Positions 7,717-15,839 are shown, counted from the stretch's first letter. The stretch is DNA of 64,000 nucleotides from Brevibacillus sp. DP1.3A (GCF_013284245.2 NZ_CP085876.1:683501-747500), one strand, 5' to 3'. Made by a program: numbers and translations. The notes: generated by a model not told the origin, from the sequence alone.

Positions 7717-9228
7717 ATGGGAATCCGCTTAACAGGTATGGCTTCAGGGATGGACACTGAGAAAATGATTAAAGATTTGATGAAAGCACAACGACAACCA
7801 GTAAATCGGCTGGAAAAAAGTAAGATTTCAACCGAGTGGAAAAGAGACGCGTATCGTGAGATGAATACGCTTTTGGCTGATCTTCAAAAGACAGTCAATG
7901 ACATACGTTATTCGGCTAATTTTAATAAAAAGGTTGCCTCTTCAGAAAATGATGCGATTGCTTCTGCAAAAGTAACGGGCACGCCAAAATTGTCATCATA
8001 TTCTATTGAAGTACAAAAGTTAGCAAAGTCAGAAATGCCTGCTTCGATGCAGTTTGATATTGCAGCATCTATTACTAGTTCAAAACAACAGTTAGGTGCT
8101 TCCTTTGAATTTGCAATTGATGGTGACACAGCCAACACGATCAAAGTTGAAGCAACGGACACGATCGATAGTGTTATTGCCAAAATCAATGGCTCTGGTA
8201 AGGGCGTGGAAGCATTTCATATAGACAACAAACTTGTCATTAAATCTATCAATGGTAATAATCTCGGTGGAGATAACCAATTCGATATTAAAGTTCAAGG
8301 TGGCGGAGATGGTAGCGTTTTAGGTATGACGGCAGCGGCAACTTCTAATCCATCCTCTACTCGAGTAGCAGGTGAAGATGCAGTTGTCGTAATTAACGGT
8401 GTAAAGCAGACATCTAAATCCAACGTATTTAAGTATGATGGAGTGGAGTTTACTGTTAAGACTATCAATACGGGTAATCCACTAACAATCAACTCAAAAA
8501 CTGATGAAGAGGCTGTTTTTAATTCTATTAAAGGGTTTGTAGAAAAGTACAATAATGTCATTGAGACAATTAATAAGAAAATAGCTGAGCCAAAGTACAA
8601 AGGATATCAGCCTTTACTGGATGAAGAGAAAGAAGCTCTCGGCGATAAAACAGCAGAGAAAATGGATAAAATGGCGAAGAGCGGAATTTTGATTCGCGAT
8701 TCGTATTTAACTAACGCTCTGAATGAAATGCGTCGCTCGGTTAGCGCTCCTCTAACAGGTACAGGAGTAAATTCTGCATTTGATACGCTTTCTGAAATAG
8801 GTATCGGAGGTCCTCCAACAGGTAAGGCAGCTTATCAAGAAAATGGAAAGCTATATCTAAATGAAGAAAAGTTACGGAATGCGATTAACAGTAATGGCGC
8901 AGATGTTGTAAAACTTTTCACCAGTTTCAGTTCTAGTACAGATACTGGTACAAAGTACAACGAAAGCGGGATTGCAGAGAGACTTTATAGTAACTTGAGC
9001 AAAGCTATGTCAGATATTACTAAGCAAGCAGGAAGCGGAACTGTTGTAAATGACGACAGTTATCTCAGCAAAAAAATCGGTCAATTCGCAGATGACATCA
9101 ATTCTTGGGAAGATCGTTTGAAAATAATTGAGAATCGCTATTATAAACAATTCGCTGCTATGGAAACAGCAATGTCCAAAGCCCAATCCCAGGGTTCATG
9201 GTTTGCACAAATGTTAGGGCAGAAATAA
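7717..9228 (+). CDS. fliD: Flagellar filament cap protein FliD (HAP2)
   Basis: A 503-residue FliD that forms the cap at the filament tip and helps flagellin fold into the growing filament. The N terminus RLTGMASGMDTEKMIKDLMK is the FliD_N signature; FliD_C covers roughly residues 220-480 with the conserved GVKQTSKSN, YNNVIETINKKI and the C-terminal coiled coil around DINSWEDRLKIIENRYYKQF. Length is usual for Bacillales. AGGGGGC at 7704-7710 precedes the ATG. It stands between flaG and its secretion chaperone gene fliS, the standard order. Confidence 0.96.
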   Translation: MGIRLTGMASGMDTEKMIKDLMKAQRQPVNRLEKSKISTEWKRDAYREMNTLLADLQKTVNDIRYSANFNKKVASSENDAIASAKVTGTPKLSSYSIEVQKLAKSEMPASMQFDIAASITSSKQQLGASFEFAIDGDTANTIKVEATDTIDSVIAKINGSGKGVEAFHIDNKLVIKSINGNNLGGDNQFDIKVQGGGDGSVLGMTAAATSNPSSTRVAGEDAVVVINGVKQTSKSNVFKYDGVEFTVKTINTGNPLTINSKTDEEAVFNSIKGFVEKYNNVIETINKKIAEPKYKGYQPLLDEEKEALGDKTAEKMDKMAKSGILIRDSYLTNALNEMRRSVSAPLTGTGVNSAFDTLSEIGIGGPPTGKAAYQENGKLYLNEEKLRNAINSNGADVVKLFTSFSSSTDTGTKYNESGIAERLYSNLSKAMSDITKQAGSGTVVNDDSYLSKKIGQFADDINSWEDRLKIIENRYYKQFAAMETAMSKAQSQGSWFAQMLGQK

Positions 9229-9243
9229 CAGGGAGTGATGCAG

Positions 9244-9621
9244 ATGTTACAAAATGCTGCACAAACATACCAGTCCAATCAGGTAACAACCGCTACTCCT
9301 GCTGATTTGACACTAATGCTGTACAATGGAGCACTTAAGTTCATTAAACAGGCAAAAGTAGCTTTAGAGGAAAAGGACGTAATAAAATCTCACGAGGCCT
9401 CATTGAAAGTTCAGAATATCCTTTATGAGCTCATATCCACTTTAAAAAGCGACTATGAGATCTCCAAGGAATTCGCCAAACTCTACGAATATATGCTTCA
9501 ACGTACGATTGAGGCGAACATGCACAAAGACCTTAACATTCTATTAGAAGTAGAAGACCTGTTCATTCAATTTCGAGATACTTGGAAAGAAGCCATGCTT
9601 TTGGCGAAGAAACAAGGGTAA
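9244..9621 (+). CDS. fliS: Flagellin export chaperone FliS
   Basis: A 125-residue helical-bundle chaperone that binds the C terminus of flagellin and prevents early assembly in the cytosol. The TATPADLTLMLYNGALKFI segment and the later EVEDLFIQFRDTWKEAM are family hallmarks. The frame is open to a GTG at 9235 and an ATG at 9238, but GGGAG at 9231-9235 gives ideal spacing only to the ATG at 9244, so that start is chosen. It follows fliD closely and precedes a FliT-like gene. Confidence 0.94.
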   Translation: MLQNAAQTYQSNQVTTATPADLTLMLYNGALKFIKQAKVALEEKDVIKSHEASLKVQNILYELISTLKSDYEISKEFAKLYEYMLQRTIEANMHKDLNILLEVEDLFIQFRDTWKEAMLLAKKQG

Positions 9622-9631
9622 GGTATACAAT

Positions 9632-9991
9632 ATGGAAATGACAGTCGATGTTCTTCTAAATAGTCTGCTTGAAACAACATTACGCTTAGAGAAAGTAGTA
9701 AGTGTAAAGGATTCTGAACCGGATGAATGGATGGCTGTATTGGACGAAAGAGAAGAATTGATTTCTCAAATTCAGCATCAGGGTTTAGACAATGAATCGC
9801 TATCTGCCTTGCAAAAGCAACAGATGGAGCAAATTTACGTGATTAACCAACGCCTCATTCCCCTGATCGATGGAAGAATGCAAGGCGTCCAGCAACAACT
9901 AAACAACCTCCAACGCAGCAAGCTCGCAATGAATACGTACAACGAAGCAGGTCCAAACGGCTATGGTGCCTTTTTCGACCGCAAAAAGTAA
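9632..9991 (+). CDS. fliT: FliT-like flagellar chaperone
   Basis: A 119-residue, largely helical protein placed directly after fliS, the position of fliT in Bacillus. The segment WMAVLDEREELISQIQ is typical of FliT-type proteins, and the C-terminal half is glutamine-rich and helical. FliT binds FliD before export; the role here is assigned by position and size because the family is weakly conserved. The ATG has TAAGG at 9619-9623. The stop codon runs into a strong terminator, which closes the operon. Confidence 0.75.
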   Translation: MEMTVDVLLNSLLETTLRLEKVVSVKDSEPDEWMAVLDEREELISQIQHQGLDNESLSALQKQQMEQIYVINQRLIPLIDGRMQGVQQQLNNLQRSKLAMNTYNEAGPNGYGAFFDRKK

Positions 9992-10016
9992 AAACGGCCG
10001 GGGAACCGGCCGTTTT
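9991..10016. terminator. Bidirectional terminator between fliT and yjfB-like gene
   Basis: CGGCCGG (9995-10001) and CCGGCCG (10006-10012) form a GC-rich stem with a GGAA loop, flanked by AAAA before and TTTTCTTTT after, so it can stop transcription from both sides of this convergent pair. Confidence 0.92.
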
Positions 10017-10027
10017 CTTTTCACAAC

Positions 10028-10204
10028 TTATGCACGAATATCGATCGCTTTTCCAAGAGATGGATGACTTGCTTGAGCCGTTTGAATATTTTGCTGAGTC
10101 TTAGCAAAACCCTCCAACATGATGGAAGCTTGGGCTTGCGCAGTCTCCTGCACTTGCTTCGTCAAACTAATAGTAACAGCTTGCTTTAATTGTACGGCAT
10201 TCAC
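10028..10204 (-). CDS. Small YjfB-like putative motility protein
   Basis: A 58-residue protein read on the minus strand from a GTG start; its ribosome site AGAGGTGAT lies at about 10210-10218. The sequence starts MNAVQLKQAVTISLTKQVQE and ends QASHPSLGKAIDIRA. This alanine- and glutamine-rich pattern, with a conserved hydrophobic N-terminal repeat and a C-terminal GxxxDI(R/S), matches the YjfB family, small proteins annotated as putative motility proteins. No enzymatic function is known. It lies between fliT and motA, which supports a link to motility, and shares a terminator with fliT. Confidence 0.75.
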   Translation of the reverse strand: MNAVQLKQAVTISLTKQVQETAQAQASIMLEGFAKTQQNIQTAQASHPSLGKAIDIRA

Positions 10205-10361
10205 TGATGATCACCTCTTTGTTAGAATTACTTTCTTTATCATTATCGACATTTTCTATACCAAGCTTCACTATAACTATGACTCTATTCTCTCATCTTT
10301 TTTCCACCATCTGCTATACTTTAAGAACATCTTGTTGAAAAACTAGGAAGGTGAATCACTT

Positions 10362-11171
10362 TTGTCCACAAAACGCCGCTCACTCGTCTTAATCGGAGCC
10401 GTACTCCTCATCTTCATACACGCGGTCTACCTAAACGGAACTCTATCGGACCTCCTCAACGTAACCGCTATCGAGCTAGTCGCGCTCTCCGTAGTCATGT
10501 CCTATGCAGTCAAACGCAAGCATCTCGACCTGAAAAAAATCTGGCGCCTGCTCATCCACGGCCGGCAAAGCAACGTCGAAGAAACGATCAAGCGCTTCTA
10601 CTATTACGCGCTCGTTCTGAAGGAACAGGGCTACATCGCGCTCGAAAAGGAGCTGCAACAAGAACCCGATTCGTTTGTCCAACGCGGCAGCTTACTGGCG
10701 ATCGAGGGTGTTCCCGAAGAAGAACTGCGCCTGATCCTGGAGAACGAGCTCAAGGGCGAGCAGTATCGCTACCAACAGTCGGCAGGGTTCTTTCGCCTTA
10801 TTAGCTTGTTGGCGCCGGGGATGGGGCTGGTTGGTACGCTTTTAGGGATGACGGGTGTACTGAAGTCGCTCTCCGACATGGCCTTGACCGGACACAGTCT
10901 GAGCGCAGCGGTCGTAGCGACGCTGTATGGCGCGCTCTTGGCGAACCTGTTCGCGCTGCCATGCTACTACCGTCTGATGGATCTGTACGACCGGGAAATG
11001 TTTGAAAAGCGTCTCTTCGTCGAAGGTTGCGTTGGCTTGCAGCGCATGGAGACGCCACGTTTGTTGTTTGAAAAGCTGAACTCATTCTTGCCAGGTGACC
11101 AGAAGCTGGTGCTGATTAAAGAAGCAGGCAGCATGAAGGGCACGATTGAAAGGCATGACCGCTATGCATGA
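10362..11171 (+). CDS. motA: Flagellar stator/TolQ-type proton channel subunit MotA
   Basis: A 269-residue MotA/TolQ/ExbB-family membrane protein. Two hydrophobic segments lie at the N terminus (LVLIGAVLLIFIHAVYL and TAIELVALSVVMSYAV), then a cytosolic loop, then the conserved third and fourth membrane segments with LISLLAPGMGLVGTLLGM and AAVVATLYGALLANLFALP. It is paired with a MotB-like gene, so together they form the ion-driven stator. The TTG start at 10362 has AAGGTGA 8 bp before it, and TGCTATACT at 10312-10320 resembles an extended -10 promoter. GC content is clearly higher than in the upstream glycan and filament genes. Confidence 0.85.
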   Translation: MSTKRRSLVLIGAVLLIFIHAVYLNGTLSDLLNVTAIELVALSVVMSYAVKRKHLDLKKIWRLLIHGRQSNVEETIKRFYYYALVLKEQGYIALEKELQQEPDSFVQRGSLLAIEGVPEEELRLILENELKGEQYRYQQSAGFFRLISLLAPGMGLVGTLLGMTGVLKSLSDMALTGHSLSAAVVATLYGALLANLFALPCYYRLMDLYDREMFEKRLFVEGCVGLQRMETPRLLFEKLNSFLPGDQKLVLIKEAGSMKGTIERHDRYA

Positions 11172-11949
11172 CGAACGGTTATACGACGAAAAAGAGCTAG
11201 AAAAAAGCTGGCTGCTGAGTTACAGTGACCTGATTACGCTGTTGTTCGTGATCGTGATTATTATCGCGGCGACGCAGACGAAGAGCATTCAGTCACAAAA
11301 GGAAGAGGTCCAAAAGGAAAAAGCGAGCTTGGAGCAGGTGCATGAGAGTCTCGACCTGCTCAACCTGCAAAAGCTGGAGCTGCAGCGAGAGGTCTACCAA
11401 TTGGAGGCTCGCCAGAAGGAGCTCAAAGGCGAAAAAGAAGAAGAAGGCTCCGAAGACACCGTAAACGTGCCGAAGCCGCCAATGGGCATATCTGACTCGA
11501 GTGAGCGCGATATGGAGACGGTGCGCAACCAGCTATCCTCCGCTTTGGCTGAGCTGAATCTCGACTACGAGGAGACCGAAGAAGGCTTGCGTATCCGTTT
11601 GCCGGAAACGATCTTGTTTACGAGTGGTTCGGCAGACCTACAGGCCCAAGGGAAGCAAGTCGTCGGTACCGTAGCGGGGGTATTGAAGCGATTTGAGCAC
11701 AAGGTGCGAATCGAGGGCTATACAGATGATGTGCCGATATCGCGCAGTTCCTACCAATCCAACTGGGAGCTATCCTCGGCGCGCGCGATCTCTGTCATGC
11801 GTGAAATGGTGGATGCCCACTCTTTACCAGCGTCTCGCTTTACAGTGGCAGGCTTGGGGGAATACAAACCGCTTGTGGACAATTCCAACGCGGAGAACCG
11901 TGCGAAGAATCGTCGGGTAGAGATCGTGATTTTGGGGGAAAAAGAATAA
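11164..11949 (+). CDS. motB: Flagellar stator protein MotB (OmpA-like C terminus)
   Basis: A 261-residue protein: one N-terminal membrane segment (SDLITLLFVIVIIIAA) carrying the ion-binding Asp22, a helical coiled-coil stalk at about residues 45-95, and a C-terminal OmpA/MotB peptidoglycan-binding domain with FTSGSADLQAQGKQVV, RIEGYTDDVPI, NWELSSARAISVM and NRAKNRRVEIVI. The start ATG at 11164 overlaps the motA stop and has GAAAGG 10 bp upstream; earlier in-frame TTG 11146 and ATG 11155 lack usable ribosome sites. The long acidic stalk is slightly larger than usual. Confidence 0.9.
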   Translation: MHDERLYDEKELEKSWLLSYSDLITLLFVIVIIIAATQTKSIQSQKEEVQKEKASLEQVHESLDLLNLQKLELQREVYQLEARQKELKGEKEEEGSEDTVNVPKPPMGISDSSERDMETVRNQLSSALAELNLDYEETEEGLRIRLPETILFTSGSADLQAQGKQVVGTVAGVLKRFEHKVRIEGYTDDVPISRSSYQSNWELSSARAISVMREMVDAHSLPASRFTVAGLGEYKPLVDNSNAENRAKNRRVEIVILGEKE

Positions 11950-11970
11950 TTCATTATTTTCAGATAAAAG

Positions 11971-12027
11971 CAGGATTTTTATATGCAGGATAGAACTATA
12001 TCCCGTATATATGAATCCTGTTTTTTT
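11971..12027 (+). terminator. Terminator after motB
   Basis: CAGGATT (11971-11977) pairs with AATCCTG (12014-12020), with further A/T pairing inside, and a run of seven T follows at once. Confidence 0.75.
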
Positions 12028-12103
12028 GTTGCTAGATCCACTTATACTCCCATTTCGTTCCCCTTACTTTCGTACTAAAGTGGCAGAATATACAGGAAAA
12101 AGG

Positions 12104-12159
12104 TTATACCCAGCTTGTGCACAATGGTATGTGGATAATGTGGATAACTCTGTGGAGAA
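12104..12159. promoter_or_regulatory. Cluster of DnaA-box-like sites
   Basis: Two perfect boxes TGTGGATAA (reverse complement of TTATCCACA) abut head to tail at 12130-12138 and 12139-12147. A one-mismatch copy TGTGGAGAA is at 12151-12159, and TTATACCCA (12104-12112) and TTGTGCACA (12115-12123) are degenerate copies in the opposite orientation. The cluster sits in the 290-bp gap before the amino acid transporter gene, with its last box 80 bp before that start codon. No dnaA or dnaN is nearby, so this is probably not the origin but a DnaA-binding regulatory or titration site. Confidence 0.6.
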
Positions 12160-12238
12160 CGCAAAAAATCCGTAATTTCCATGTGGACATTGCTGGGGAC
12201 AAAATGGACAGATAGAGAGACACAAGGGGGATTTCGAA

Positions 12239-13030
12239 ATGCGTATCGGGACAAATTGGTTCAAATCGCTTGCGTTGGTCGTCGGTGTGGGGGTACTCCT
12301 CGCAGGCTGTGGATCGGGTGGTCAGCAAACGTCTGGCAGTGGCGGTTCGGGTGACAAGGTGTACGTAGTCGGTACAGATGCGGCATATCCACCGTTCCAA
12401 ATGCTTGAGGCTGACAAGATTAGTGGGCATGACATCGATGTGATGAACGCGATCGCGGAAGCTGGCGGATTCAAGATCGAGTGGAAAAACACCGGGTGGG
12501 ACCCACTTTTTGATGGACTGGACAAAGGGACGGTTGATATTGGGATCTCGTCCATCACGATCACGGAGAAGCGCAAGGAGAAATACGATTTTTCGGACTC
12601 ATACTTTGAAGCGAACCAACTCATTCTGGTAGCGGAAGATTCTCCAGTGACGAAGCTGGCAGATTTGAAAGGCAAGAAGATCGGGGTTCAAGCTGCGACC
12701 ACGGGTGAAGAAGTGGTCAAAAAAGCGTTTGGAGATACGTACGAAGGCTTGAAAGGCTATGATGATATGCCATCCTCCGTCGATGACTTCTTTAATGGTC
12801 GCGTCGATGCAGTGATTGGCGACAATGGTGTTTTGTCATACTACGTGAATAAAGTAAAAGATAAGAAGTTTAAGCTGATTAAAGATGATTCCTTTGAAAA
12901 GGAATTTTACGGAATTATTGTGAAAAAGGGCAATGCCGATGCGATGAACAAAATCAACGACGGATTGAAAAAGATAAAAGAAAATGGAAAGCTGCAGGAA
13001 ATTTACACCCAGTACTTTGGCAATAAGTAG
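12239..13030 (+). CDS. Polar amino acid ABC transporter substrate-binding lipoprotein
   Basis: A 263-residue extracellular solute-binding protein of family 3. The lipoprotein signal ends at the lipobox LLAGC, followed by a flexible Gly/Ser linker. The mature part shows VVGTDAAYPPFQM, GHDIDVMNAIAEAGG, DKGTVDIGISSITITEKR, LADLKGKKIGVQ and the C-terminal LQEIYTQYFG, all typical of glutamine, arginine or cystine binding proteins. The ligand cannot be chosen from sequence. AAGGGGG lies 8 bp before the ATG. The permease gene follows after 87 bp; no ATPase gene is present. Confidence 0.92.
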   Translation: MRIGTNWFKSLALVVGVGVLLAGCGSGGQQTSGSGGSGDKVYVVGTDAAYPPFQMLEADKISGHDIDVMNAIAEAGGFKIEWKNTGWDPLFDGLDKGTVDIGISSITITEKRKEKYDFSDSYFEANQLILVAEDSPVTKLADLKGKKIGVQAATTGEEVVKKAFGDTYEGLKGYDDMPSSVDDFFNGRVDAVIGDNGVLSYYVNKVKDKKFKLIKDDSFEKEFYGIIVKKGNADAMNKINDGLKKIKENGKLQEIYTQYFGNK

Positions 13031-13117
13031 GCAGCAAAATGGCCGGGTGCGTCCCTATGACGTAGCCGGCGTTTGTTCGCAACTTGGCTTGCTGACATGA
13101 GAAGGGAGGATTAGCCA

Positions 13118-13792
13118 TTGGACTGGAGTGTCATCTACGACTACCGAGAACTGTTTATCCGAGGCATTATTAATACGATTTTACTAACGGCAGTGGCTAC
13201 GGTTTGCGGAACATTTTTGGGGTTGTTCATCAGCTTGGGCAAAATGTCCTCCAAACGAATCGTGCGGTGGACCTGTTCGATTTATGTAGAGCTGTTTCGG
13301 GGAACCCCGATGTTGGTCCAAATTTTGCTGATTCATTTCGCGGTGATTCCGTCGATTTGGGGGATTCTGTATCCGGGAGCGAGCAGCCCGGAAGCGATTT
13401 ATTCAGGTTTTGTCGCGCTTTCGCTCAATGCGGCTGCCTATATGGCGGAAATCTTTCGGGCTGGCATCCAATCCATTGATCCGGGACAAATGGAAGCGGC
13501 ACGATCACTTGGCATGAACAAGGGCCTTGCTATGCGTCAAATTATACTTCCGCAAGCGTTTACACGTATGCTGCCTGCGATCGGAAATGAGTTTATTGCT
13601 CTCTTAAAAGATTCGTCCCTTCTAGCAGTAATCGCGACACCGGAATTAAACTACGCAGCCATGAACGTGGCGAAAAGTACATTTGAGCGCTATCCCCCGT
13701 ATTTAACAGAAGCGGCGGTTTACTTGGTACTTACGTTGTTCTTGTCCCGTGTAGTCGTGAGAGGACTTGAGAAAAAATATTCCACACGGTAA
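13118..13792 (+). CDS. Polar amino acid ABC transporter permease (GlnP/HisM type)
   Basis: A 224-residue inner-membrane permease with five predicted membrane segments. The EAA loop contacting the ATPase is EAARSLGMNKGLAMRQIILP, and the N-terminal FIRGIINTILLTAVATVCG and VELFRGTPMLVQILLIHF are signatures of the histidine/glutamine/arginine family. The TTG start has AGGGAGG 8 bp upstream. It must work with the preceding binding protein and an ATPase encoded elsewhere, since no ATP-binding gene lies on either side. Confidence 0.92.
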   Translation: MDWSVIYDYRELFIRGIINTILLTAVATVCGTFLGLFISLGKMSSKRIVRWTCSIYVELFRGTPMLVQILLIHFAVIPSIWGILYPGASSPEAIYSGFVALSLNAAAYMAEIFRAGIQSIDPGQMEAARSLGMNKGLAMRQIILPQAFTRMLPAIGNEFIALLKDSSLLAVIATPELNYAAMNVAKSTFERYPPYLTEAAVYLVLTLFLSRVVVRGLEKKYSTR

Positions 13793-13830
13793 TGAGCGAG
13801 CGTGTAGAATGAGGGGCAGGCTGTAGAATT

Positions 13831-13874
13831 CGACGTTGTGGAGTGGGACCGCGGTCCACAAGCGGCGAACGTCG
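13831..13874. repeat. Long imperfect palindrome after the permease gene
   Basis: CGACGTT (13831-13837) is mirrored by AACGTCG (13868-13874), and between them lies the perfect 12-bp palindrome GGACCGCGGTCC (13846-13857). There is no T run, so it is not a classic terminator. It could be a regulator site or a transcript-stabilising hairpin. Confidence 0.45.
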
Positions 13875-13901
13875 TGAAGTTATAATCGAAACAAATAGCA
13901 A

Positions 13902-13937
13902 AATCCCCCTGGTTCCTTGATCGGACAGGGGGATTCG
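13902..13937. terminator. Terminator between permease and HD-GYP genes
   Basis: AATCCCCCTG (13902-13911) and CAGGGGGATT (13926-13935) form a perfect 10-bp stem with A-rich sequence on the left and T-rich sequence on the right, suiting both convergent genes. Confidence 0.85.
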
Positions 13938-13951
13938 TTCTTTCAACGTGT

Positions 13952-15004
13952 TTAACTGATCATTCTTTGAATGCGTAGGGAACGCTGCAGTCTCAGGTCT
14001 ATAAAATCATTACCTCTACGAACGAGAGGGCGCATTGGCTCATCAGTATGAATCATAATGATTTCGACTTGGTCGCCATTGCTCAAAAGCGCATGGGAAC
14101 CGATGTAAAGTAAGATAATGTAATGGATAAAACGAGATACAATCATCGGATTTAATTGGCCTGAACAAGCTAACTCCCACAGCACATTCGCTGCTTCAAA
14201 GGGAGAGGTTCCCTTCCGATACACGCGATCTGTGCATATCGCATCAAATACGTCTGCGACACTGATGATTTGGCATTCAAAAGGGATGCCATCTTTTTTT
14301 CGTCCGAGGGGATATCCACTTCCATCCCAACGTTCGTGGTGCATTAGAGCGCATTGTGCTAGCAAGTTGTCGGCATCGTCCATGGTGCGCAAGAGCTCGT
14401 AGCCGTATACGGTATGCTTTTTCATAATCGTATACTCTTCGTCTGTCAAACGCTCTGGCTTGGACAGCAGCTCATCGGGAATTTTCATCTTGCCGATGTC
14501 ATGGAGAAGACCTGCAAGGCCTAAAAAATGAACATCACGTTGAGGCAGTCCAATGATTTTTCCGATTAAAGCTGCCACGATACCTACATGCAGGGAGTGG
14601 CGATACGTATAACTTTCTGTTCCTTCATTCAAATAAATGAAGCGCAGAAATCTCATGTGATGAAGAACTTGATCGAGCATAGGATGAACAGCGTCGCTAA
14701 ATTGTTGCAGTTGGGGGGTATCCCCATTTGCGAGCTGGTTAAATAAATACTCGGTTTTTTGTACGGCCACCATATAGGCCTTTGCAGCCTCTGCCTCACT
14801 CCAATGAAGGAGAGGAAAAGGCATTTCGGGTGCTTCCGAGTCAGTAGTAACGTGTACGGCTTCCACCTGGTGAGCCTCTAGCAGTCGTATATCACTTAGA
14901 TGAAGGATTGCACCAGCGGGTAGTAAAAGCAGACCGTACTCATTGTAGACGTCTTGAGCGAGTGTTGTTCCGATAAGTGAATGGGAAGGTTTTACCTCGG
15001 CCAT
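13952..15004 (-). CDS. HD-GYP domain protein (probable cyclic di-GMP phosphodiesterase)
   Basis: A 350-residue soluble protein. Residues 1-110 form an N-terminal sensor-like region of unknown type, rich in LL-GAIL motifs resembling the small N-terminal domain seen in other Bacillales HD-GYP proteins. The HD-GYP domain spans about 130-300, with HSLHVGIVAALI, LLHDIGKMKIPDEL (H168, D169), KKHTVYGYELL, MHHERWDGSGYP (222-232) and VADVFDAICTDRVYRKG. The GYP and HHE residues needed for cyclic di-GMP hydrolysis are intact. GGAGGAAT precedes the ATG, and an extended -10 (TGCTATAAT) reads toward the gene at 15063-15071. It stands alone, convergent to the permease. Confidence 0.88.
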   Translation of the reverse strand: MAEVKPSHSLIGTTLAQDVYNEYGLLLLPAGAILHLSDIRLLEAHQVEAVHVTTDSEAPEMPFPLLHWSEAEAAKAYMVAVQKTEYLFNQLANGDTPQLQQFSDAVHPMLDQVLHHMRFLRFIYLNEGTESYTYRHSLHVGIVAALIGKIIGLPQRDVHFLGLAGLLHDIGKMKIPDELLSKPERLTDEEYTIMKKHTVYGYELLRTMDDADNLLAQCALMHHERWDGSGYPLGRKKDGIPFECQIISVADVFDAICTDRVYRKGTSPFEAANVLWELACSGQLNPMIVSRFIHYIILLYIGSHALLSNGDQVEIIMIHTDEPMRPLVRRGNDFIDLRLQRSLRIQRMIS

Positions 15005-15155
15005 GAGGATTCCTCCAGTGCGATGTACGACCGCGATATAGGATTGGATGACTACCTGTCCTATTATAGCATAGGGAATCTAGTAAGTATTGGTAAAATA
15101 ATGTCGGATATTGATGGTTTGTAAAAGATTTGCAAAGATTTTTTTAATCTGAGTG

Positions 15156-15182
15156 GAAGGATTATTTACAGAAGTGGCGAAT
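15156..15182 (+). promoter_or_regulatory. SigH-type promoter for hpf
   Basis: GAAGGATTA at 15156-15164 and GGCGAAT at 15176-15182 are 11 bp apart and match the Bacillus SigH consensus RnAGGAwWW-N11/12-RnnGAAT at every defined base. Transcription would begin near 15190. In B. subtilis the homologous gene yvyD is transcribed by SigH and SigB, which supports the call. Confidence 0.65.
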
Positions 15183-15213
15183 ACGTATGTATAGACGGAA
15201 GGAGGTTGGAACC

Positions 15214-15777
15214 ATGAAATTTAACATTCGTGGAGAAAACATTCAAGTCACCGCTGCGCTTAGAGAATATGTCGAAAAGAAAGTCGGCCGTCTGGAAAAA
15301 TATTTTGAAACTCCACAGCCTACAGAAGTACAAGTCACCATGCATGTACATCGCGGAGAGGGCACGATCGAGGTAACTATCCCACTGAGTGGGGTCATTA
15401 TCCGAGCGGAGGAAACGCACGAAGATATGTATGCTGCTATCGATCTGGTAGTAGAAAAGCTGGAACGTCAGATTCGCAAACACAAAACGAAGCTGATGCG
15501 GAAGCTTCGGGTTGATTCGACAGGAAGAATCGCACAGCGTGAGAGTCAGCCAGTAGCAGTCATGATCCCGGATGTGGATGAGGATGATATGGACATAGAC
15601 ATCGATATCGTTCGAACCAAACGCTTCGATCTGAAGCCGATGGATGCACAGGAAGCGGTCATGCAAATGGATATGCTGGGACACAGCTTCTTCGTTTTCC
15701 AAAACAGTGACACCAATGACGTCAGTGTGGTGTATCGCCGCAATGATGGGCGTTACGGATTGATTGAACCAAAATAA
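15214..15777 (+). CDS. hpf: Ribosome hibernation promoting factor, long form
   Basis: A 187-residue long-form HPF, which dimerises 70S ribosomes into inactive 100S particles in stationary phase. The N-terminal S30AE domain (MKFNIRGENIQVTAALREYV to about residue 100) binds the decoding region; after an acidic linker (DVDEDDMDIDID) the C-terminal dimerisation domain runs from about 130 with FDLKPMDAQEAVMQMDMLGH and VVYRRNDGRYGLIEP. The ATG at 15214 has AAGGAGG at 15199-15205. An upstream in-frame ATG at 15187 lies at or before the predicted SigH start point and was rejected. A terminator separates it from secA. Confidence 0.96.
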   Translation: MKFNIRGENIQVTAALREYVEKKVGRLEKYFETPQPTEVQVTMHVHRGEGTIEVTIPLSGVIIRAEETHEDMYAAIDLVVEKLERQIRKHKTKLMRKLRVDSTGRIAQRESQPVAVMIPDVDEDDMDIDIDIVRTKRFDLKPMDAQEAVMQMDMLGHSFFVFQNSDTNDVSVVYRRNDGRYGLIEPK

Positions 15778-15810
15778 CGAAACTTTACACATTCTCATTC
15801 GTATAAGACT

Positions 15811-15837
15811 AGGGAGTTGCTATTGGCAACTCCCTTT
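15811..15837 (+). terminator. Terminator after hpf
   Basis: GGGAGTTGC (15812-15820) and GCAACTCCC (15826-15834) form a perfect 9-bp stem followed by TTTACTT. The T tract is short, so some read-through to secA is possible. Confidence 0.75.
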
Positions 15838-15839
15838 AC

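Noticed and set aside
12104..12159. Chromosomal origin of replication
   Set aside because: DnaA boxes are present but there is no AT-rich unwinding region beside dnaA/dnaN genes, and the flanks are transporter and stator genes.
15166..15798. 210-codon minus-strand frame opposite hpf
   Set aside because: It covers a clear hpf gene with promoter and ribosome site on the plus strand; composition is that of an antisense frame.
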